Shown here piece by piece: positions 6,482 to 9,618 of a stretch of DNA of 9,618 nt. The first letter of the stretch is position 1; each line of letters opens with the position of its first letter. The notes beneath the pieces were generated by a model. The model made no database searches. It was not told the DNA's origin and saw nothing but the letters and a program-made list of their open reading frames with translations. Made by a program: the position numbers and the translations under genes. Source of the DNA: Candidatus Solibacter sp. (GTDB lineage: Bacteria; Acidobacteriota; Terriglobia; Bryobacterales; Bryobacteraceae); contig JAPKZC010001138.1 in the NCBI GenBank assembly GCA_026394025.1, positions 1-9,618 of the forward strand, written 5' to 3'.

Positions 6482-7855
6482 ATGACCAAGAGCAATTCTC
6501 ATTCTGGCAGCGCCTCCCACGGACGGCGTTCCTTTCTTAAAACAGCCACCGGGGCGCTGACCGCCGGATTGCTTGTTGACGAAACGCTGGATGCGTATCC
6601 GCAAAACACCAACACCAATTCCAAGCCGTCCGATCTGAAGATCACCGACATGCGGATGATCGTGATGCGCGGCGTGCCGATGACATCCCCCATCATCCGC
6701 ATCGACACGAATCAAGGCATCTACGGCCTGGGCGAAGTGCGCGACGGCGGCAGCAAGAATTACGCGCTGGAGTTAAAGAGTAAGATCCTGGGTGAGAACC
6801 CCTGCAACGTCAACCGGCTCTTCCGCAAGATCAAGCAGTTCGGCGGACAGGCGAGGCAGGCCGGCGGTGTGAGCGGCGTCGAAGTGGCGCTCTGGGATCT
6901 GGCGGGCAAGGCCTTCAACGTTCCTATCTACCAGATGTTGGGCGGCAAATTCCGCGACCGCATCCGGATCTACTGCGATACCACCGCGTCGCGTGAGCCC
7001 AAGGTGTTTGGCGAGCGTCTGAAGGAACGCAGGGCGCAGGGATTTACCTGGCTGAAGATGGACCTGGGGATCAACCTGGTAACGGGGACGCCGGGCACGG
7101 TCACCCGGCCCGAGGGGATTCAGCAGCAGTACGGTGGCCTGCCCACGCGACATATGTTCATGGCCACCGAGGTCACCGACAAAGGCCTGGCGATGATGGC
7201 CGACTACGTGGCGGCGGTGCGCGAGGTGGTGGGCATGGACGTTCCTCTCTCCGCCGATCATTTCGGCCCCCTGAGCGTCAACAGTTGCATCCGGCTGGGC
7301 AAAGCGCTAACCAAGTACAACCTCTCGTGGCTGGAGGACATGATCCCCTGGCAGGAGACGGAATTGTTGAAGCAGATTGCCGCTGCGGTGGATATCCCCA
7401 TCCTGACCGGTGAGGACATTTATCTGAAAGAGCCGTTCGAGGTACTGTGCAGGAACCATGCGGTGGACATCATTCAACCTGACTTGCTGAGCACTGGCGG
7501 CATTCTGGAAACCCAGAAGATCGGCGACATGGCGCAGGAATATGGCGTGCCTATGGCGCTGCACTGCGCGCACACGCCGATTGGGGCCATGGCCAGCGTT
7601 CACGTGGCCGCCGCTACGGAGAACTTCCTGGTGCTGGAGAACCACGCCCTGGAAGTGCCCTTCTGGGGCGACCTGGTGGACGGCATCGAAAAGCCCATCG
7701 TCAATAAGGGCTACATCACAGTCCCGGACAAGCCGGGCCTGGGCATCACGCTGAACGAAGCGGCCTGCAAGCAACACCTGGCCGAACCGGGATGGTTCGA
7801 GCCGACCGACCAGTGGAACAACGTCGGGCGGCCGAACGACCGTCTGTGGAGCTAA
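6482..7855 (+). CDS. Tat-exported mandelate racemase/muconate lactonizing-type enzyme (probable acid-sugar dehydratase)
   Basis: The 457-aa protein begins with a twin-arginine signal (GRRSFLKTATGALTAG, residues 14-29), so it should be exported folded to the periplasm. The capping domain (about 52-165) is followed by the enolase-superfamily barrel. Metal ligands D259, E285 (WLED) and E311 (GED) are 26 residues apart, and D334 (IQPD) and H361 (LHC) form the Asp-His dyad. These intervals equal those of mandelate racemase (D195, E221, E247, D270, H297). The barrel lysine K192 is present, but the second Lys of the KxK motif is D194. An insertion of about 36 residues lies between K192 and D259. These features favour proton abstraction with dehydration of a sugar acid over racemisation; the substrate is unknown. 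GAGAAG at 6473-6478 serves as ribosome-binding site. It follows the receptor gene, suggesting a joint role in using one substrate class. Confidence 0.9.
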   Translation: MTKSNSHSGSASHGRRSFLKTATGALTAGLLVDETLDAYPQNTNTNSKPSDLKITDMRMIVMRGVPMTSPIIRIDTNQGIYGLGEVRDGGSKNYALELKSKILGENPCNVNRLFRKIKQFGGQARQAGGVSGVEVALWDLAGKAFNVPIYQMLGGKFRDRIRIYCDTTASREPKVFGERLKERRAQGFTWLKMDLGINLVTGTPGTVTRPEGIQQQYGGLPTRHMFMATEVTDKGLAMMADYVAAVREVVGMDVPLSADHFGPLSVNSCIRLGKALTKYNLSWLEDMIPWQETELLKQIAAAVDIPILTGEDIYLKEPFEVLCRNHAVDIIQPDLLSTGGILETQKIGDMAQEYGVPMALHCAHTPIGAMASVHVAAATENFLVLENHALEVPFWGDLVDGIEKPIVNKGYITVPDKPGLGITLNEAACKQHLAEPGWFEPTDQWNNVGRPNDRLWS

Positions 7856-7868
7856 CGCGCGGGAACAT

Positions 7869-7900
7869 TGGGGACGCGCATGGTCAACCCCGCGTCCCCA
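7869..7900 (+). terminator. Perfect 10-bp hairpin after the enolase-superfamily gene
   Basis: TGGGGACGCG (7869-7878) and CGCGTCCCCA (7891-7900) are exact reverse complements around a 12-base loop, beginning 14 bases past the stop codon. The following bases (GCAACTGGTTAACTTT) have only a late short T-run, so termination would be non-canonical. It most likely ends or stabilises the upstream transcript. Confidence 0.5.
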
Positions 7901-7972
7901 GCAACTGGTTAACTTTGGGCAGTGGTGACGCGGGGGCGGGGACATGCCAAACTGGCGCGTGAGGTGCGTGTA

Positions 7973-8461
7973 ATGACGCGATCGGTCACATGTCTCTCGG
8001 GTTCATTCTTGCTGTGGCTCGCGATGGCTGGTACCGCCGCTGGACAGGCGGCGGTGGAGGCTGTCCTCGGCGCGGCCCGCGCGGCAACGGCCACCGCGCC
8101 CGCCAAGGGTCTTGGCAAGTCCATGAGCGGACTGGCCGGCAGCCTGGACAAGGCACTTAAGGCAGGGCAGCAGAGTTCGGATGCGCAACCCGCTGCTGCG
8201 ACCACGACCACGCCAGCACCCAAGACACCGTCAACTGCCGCCAATACTCCGCCGGCACCTGCGCCGAACTGGGAAGATCCAAGCGGGATCGAGTCCGGCC
8301 TCAATTACGAGGAACTGGTTCGCCGCTTCGGCCCTTCCTCCATGGCGATCACCGTTGGTGCGGAGAAGTCGCTCACCTACCGGGGCAAGGACGGAGCGTT
8401 TCAAGTCAAGGTCCAGGACGGCATGGTGACGGCGATCGAGAAACCACGGCCCAAGGCTTGA
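7973..8461 (+). CDS. Small secreted protein with Ala/Pro/Thr linker and possible BamE-like C-terminal domain
   Basis: I do not recognise this 162-aa protein as a named family member. It has a Sec signal peptide (MTRSVTCLSG, hydrophobic core, TAAGQA; cleavage near residue 24-26) and an Ala-rich helical stretch to about 68. A low-complexity linker rich in A, T and P follows (about 71-99), then a compact C-terminal domain (100-162). The domain pattern is YEELVRRFGPSS, a strand, LTYRGKDGAFQVKVQDG and MVTAIEKP. The 'helix, FG-P, strand, Y..., V.V.DG.V..I' layout resembles the SmpA/OmlA (BamE) fold, but this is only a by-eye resemblance. GAGGTG at 7961-7966 selects the ATG at 7973. The frame opens earlier at a GTG (7922), but that start has no ribosome-binding site and would bury the signal peptide. 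It is convergent with the 145-aa gene, with 29 bp between them. Confidence 0.75.
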   Translation: MTRSVTCLSGSFLLWLAMAGTAAGQAAVEAVLGAARAATATAPAKGLGKSMSGLAGSLDKALKAGQQSSDAQPAAATTTTPAPKTPSTAANTPPAPAPNWEDPSGIESGLNYEELVRRFGPSSMAITVGAEKSLTYRGKDGAFQVKVQDGMVTAIEKPRPKA

Positions 8462-8490
8462 TGTTCGAACTGGCTACCCTGACCGCACGA

Positions 8491-8928
8491 TCAAGCGGCA
8501 GAAAAGCTGGGATCGCCGGCAACTTCCCATGTGCCGGCGGCCTTTCTGAATGTTACATGGATGCTACTCAACCCCAGCACTCCAGCGTGATTCGGATCAT
8601 GCGGGAGGATCTTACCTTCGAGCGTCAACTGCAGCCCATCTTCGCCCAGCGCTCTATAGTTGAATGCCAGATACGCAATATCTTTTTCACGATTGCGCGA
8701 CTCTTCTAGTAATAACTCGCGCGACAGAATGCGCAGAGGTAGAGGCGAGTCTTCGACCGAGATTGAACCCGCTAAGTTCTCATCCAGCAGGAAGACCGCC
8801 GGGTGGCCCATGATAAACGCCAGATCCGGGAAGTTCACGGGCCGGGTGGCGCCAGGCAATGCCCGGCCCGTCATGACCGCCGTCAGCAATATTTCCTGCA
8901 ATTGGCGGATTTCATCGTTGGAAGGCAC
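8491..8928 (-). CDS. Hypothetical protein, 145 aa, downstream of the metalloprotease-lectin gene
   Basis: No family is recognised. The protein has no signal peptide, membrane segment or Cys and looks like a soluble alpha/beta protein. It has an N-terminal helix (DEIRQLQEILLTAVM), a mixed middle with an acidic/Arg-rich helix (SRELLLEESRNREKDIAYLA), and C-terminal strands (LQLTLEGKI, SSIHVTFRKAAGTWEVAGD). The 'V.F.K..G.W.V' ending is common in small domains of the NTF2-like or DUF type but is not diagnostic. The start is GTG at 8928, with no strong ribosome-binding site. The ancestral stop of the preceding gene lies 11 bp upstream (8940-8942), while its present, frameshifted stop is 17 bp inside this gene. 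Same-strand spacing suggests co-transcription with the protease gene. Amino-acid composition is balanced, unlike the Arg/Ala-rich shadow frames around it. Confidence 0.72.
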   Translation of the reverse strand: MPSNDEIRQLQEILLTAVMTGRALPGATRPVNFPDLAFIMGHPAVFLLDENLAGSISVEDSPLPLRILSRELLLEESRNREKDIAYLAFNYRALGEDGLQLTLEGKILPHDPNHAGVLGLSSIHVTFRKAAGTWEVAGDPSFSAA

Positions 8929-9618
8929 AGCTGATTATGTCACGCCCACCACTTGTGCCACACCGCACAAAGGTGTCGATTCGATTAGCGGCCCAGGAAA
9001 CGGCGTCAGGGTCGGAAGTGAGGACGCCGCCGAGGGATTCCCAGCCGCTCCAGCCGCCGCTAAACCATTTGTGCCACATGGCGTTGTCGGTGCCGCGGAC
9101 AAACACGTCGAGCCGGCCCGACGCCCAGGAGGACACCCCGGGGCCGGACGTGAGCACGCCGCCGAGCGATTCCCAACCGCTCCAGCCGCCGTTGAACCAC
9201 TTGTGCCACAGCGCGTTATCGGTGCCGCGCACAAATACGTCAATGCGGTTCGGACCCCAGGAAACCGCCGCGGGGTCCGACGTGAGGACGCCGCCGAGCG
9301 ATTCCCAACCGCTCCAGCCGCCGCTAAACCACTTGTGCCACAGCGCGTTGTCGGTGCCGCGCACAAACACGTCGAGGCGGCCCGACGCCCACGAGGACAC
9401 ACCGGGGCTGGACGTCAGCACGCCGCCCAGCGATTCCCAATTGCTCCAACGCGTGCGCGCTCCATACAAGGCCTGTATGCCGGCGATATCGTCGGCTTCC
9501 AGGGTTCGATGGGCGCCGGCATAGAAGGGAGCCATGACGGCGCCGGCCACGGCCGAATGAGCCAGGCCCAGGGTATGACCGAATTCATGCAGCACCACGA
9601 CAACCAGGTCGAATCCCG
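8912..9618 (-). CDS. Matrixin-type zinc metalloprotease fused to PLL/DUF346 lectin repeats (N-terminus beyond right edge; C-terminal frameshift)
   Basis: The visible 3' part begins inside the protease domain: GFDLVVVVLHEFGHTLGLAH holds the zinc motif HExxHxxGxxH (9589-9557). VMAPFY, the Met-turn, comes next, and TLEADDIAGIQALYG closes a matrixin (M10) catalytic domain. After a short linker come four 44-residue repeats of the form WESLGGVLTS.P...SW...R.DVFVRGTDNA.WHKWF.GGWSG, typical of PLL/DUF346 beta-propeller lectin blades, some of which bind fucose. The protein is probably secreted and targets the peptidase to a glycan or glycoprotein; the signal peptide would be outside the window. The fourth repeat lacks 16 nt relative to its sisters near 8962-8964. 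The frame then changes to CGTSGGRDIISCAFQR and ends at 8912 instead of at the evident original TGA (8940-8942), which would have given a normal WHKWWA ending. The last blade is thus broken. Confidence 0.88.
   Translation of the reverse strand, partial: GFDLVVVVLHEFGHTLGLAHSAVAGAVMAPFYAGAHRTLEADDIAGIQALYGARTRWSNWESLGGVLTSSPGVSSWASGRLDVFVRGTDNALWHKWFSGGWSGWESLGGVLTSDPAAVSWGPNRIDVFVRGTDNALWHKWFNGGWSGWESLGGVLTSGPGVSSWASGRLDVFVRGTDNAMWHKWFSGGWSGWESLGGVLTSDPDAVSWAANRIDTFVRCGTSGGRDIISCAFQR
8943..9439 (-). repeat. Four tandem 132-bp repeats encoding lectin blades
   Basis: Copies run 9439-9308, 9307-9176, 9175-9044 and 9043-8943 (shortened). Period 132 is shown by the block CGA/CCA-GCGATTCCCA recurring at 9031, 9163, 9295 and 9427 on the plus strand with few changes. 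Copies 1 and 3 share SxPGVSSWASGRLDV, while copies 2 and 4 share SDPxAVSWxxNRID, so the array looks like a duplicated two-blade unit. Near-identity at the DNA level implies recent duplication or gene conversion, and it makes the region prone to recombination and misassembly. Confidence 0.9.

Noticed and set aside
7922..7972. Upstream GTG extension of the small secreted protein.
   Set aside because: No ribosome-binding site, Arg-rich, and it would place 17 residues before an obvious signal peptide.
8458..8709. Plus-strand 83-codon frame overlapping the 145-aa minus-strand gene.
   Set aside because: No domain or ribosome-binding site; the minus-strand frame is longer, better composed and continuous with the adjoining gene pair.
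8943..9439. Regular direct repeats considered as a CRISPR array.
   Set aside because: The whole 132-bp unit is conserved and in frame; there are no unique spacers.
8937..9524. Plus-strand repetitive frame with PPSDSQPLQPPLNHLCH units.
   Set aside because: It only mirrors the 132-bp lectin repeats of the minus-strand gene.

Overview
The window looks like chromosomal DNA from a GC-rich Gram-negative acidobacterium, most likely of the Solibacter/Bryobacter type. The case rests on four things: a very large Oar-like outer-membrane receptor with an N-terminal carboxypeptidase-regulatory domain, a Tat-exported enolase-superfamily enzyme, an envelope-biogenesis gene run, and a CGCAGAG-type intergenic repeat. 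Taxonomy is inferred from protein character only; no rRNA or marker gene is present.

Left part, minus strand (2834 down to 1): a compact run of psd (phosphatidylserine decarboxylase), pssA (CDP-diacylglycerol-serine O-phosphatidyltransferase), an aspartate-semialdehyde-dehydrogenase-like protein, and the 5' end of an lptE-like LPS-assembly lipoprotein gene cut by the left edge. psd and pssA overlap by 4 bp (ATGA), and pssA and the Asd-like gene overlap by 8 bp, so the first three are very probably one operon. PssA and Psd catalyse consecutive steps to phosphatidylethanolamine. The Asd-like protein has lost the catalytic Cys, the catalytic His and most of the nucleotide-binding glycines, so it looks like a pseudoenzyme. 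Between it and lptE lies a 42-bp inverted repeat whose left arm ends exactly at the lptE start region.

Middle, plus strand (2809 to 8461): a candidate sigma70-type promoter, the Oar-like receptor (1168 aa), a hairpin, a Tat-signal mandelate-racemase/muconate-lactonizing-type enzyme (457 aa) whose active-site spacing matches mandelate racemase apart from a Lys-to-Asp change, a second perfect hairpin, and a small secreted protein with an Ala/Pro/Thr linker and a possible BamE-like C-terminal domain. Receptor and enzyme may form an uptake-plus-conversion pair for a sugar acid or similar compound, but the substrate cannot be read from the sequence.

Right part, minus strand (9618 down to 8491): the 3' part of a matrixin-type zinc metalloprotease fused to four 44-residue PLL/DUF346-type lectin repeats encoded by 132-bp tandem DNA repeats, followed by a 145-aa protein of unknown function. 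The last lectin repeat carries a 16-nt deletion relative to its sisters. The deletion shifts the frame, bypasses an evident ancestral stop codon and makes the reading frame run into the next gene.

I see no convincing new defence or mobile system. The points most worth a second look are the frameshifted terminal lectin blade, the Asd-like pseudoenzyme inside a phospholipid operon, and the inverted repeat at the lptE start.
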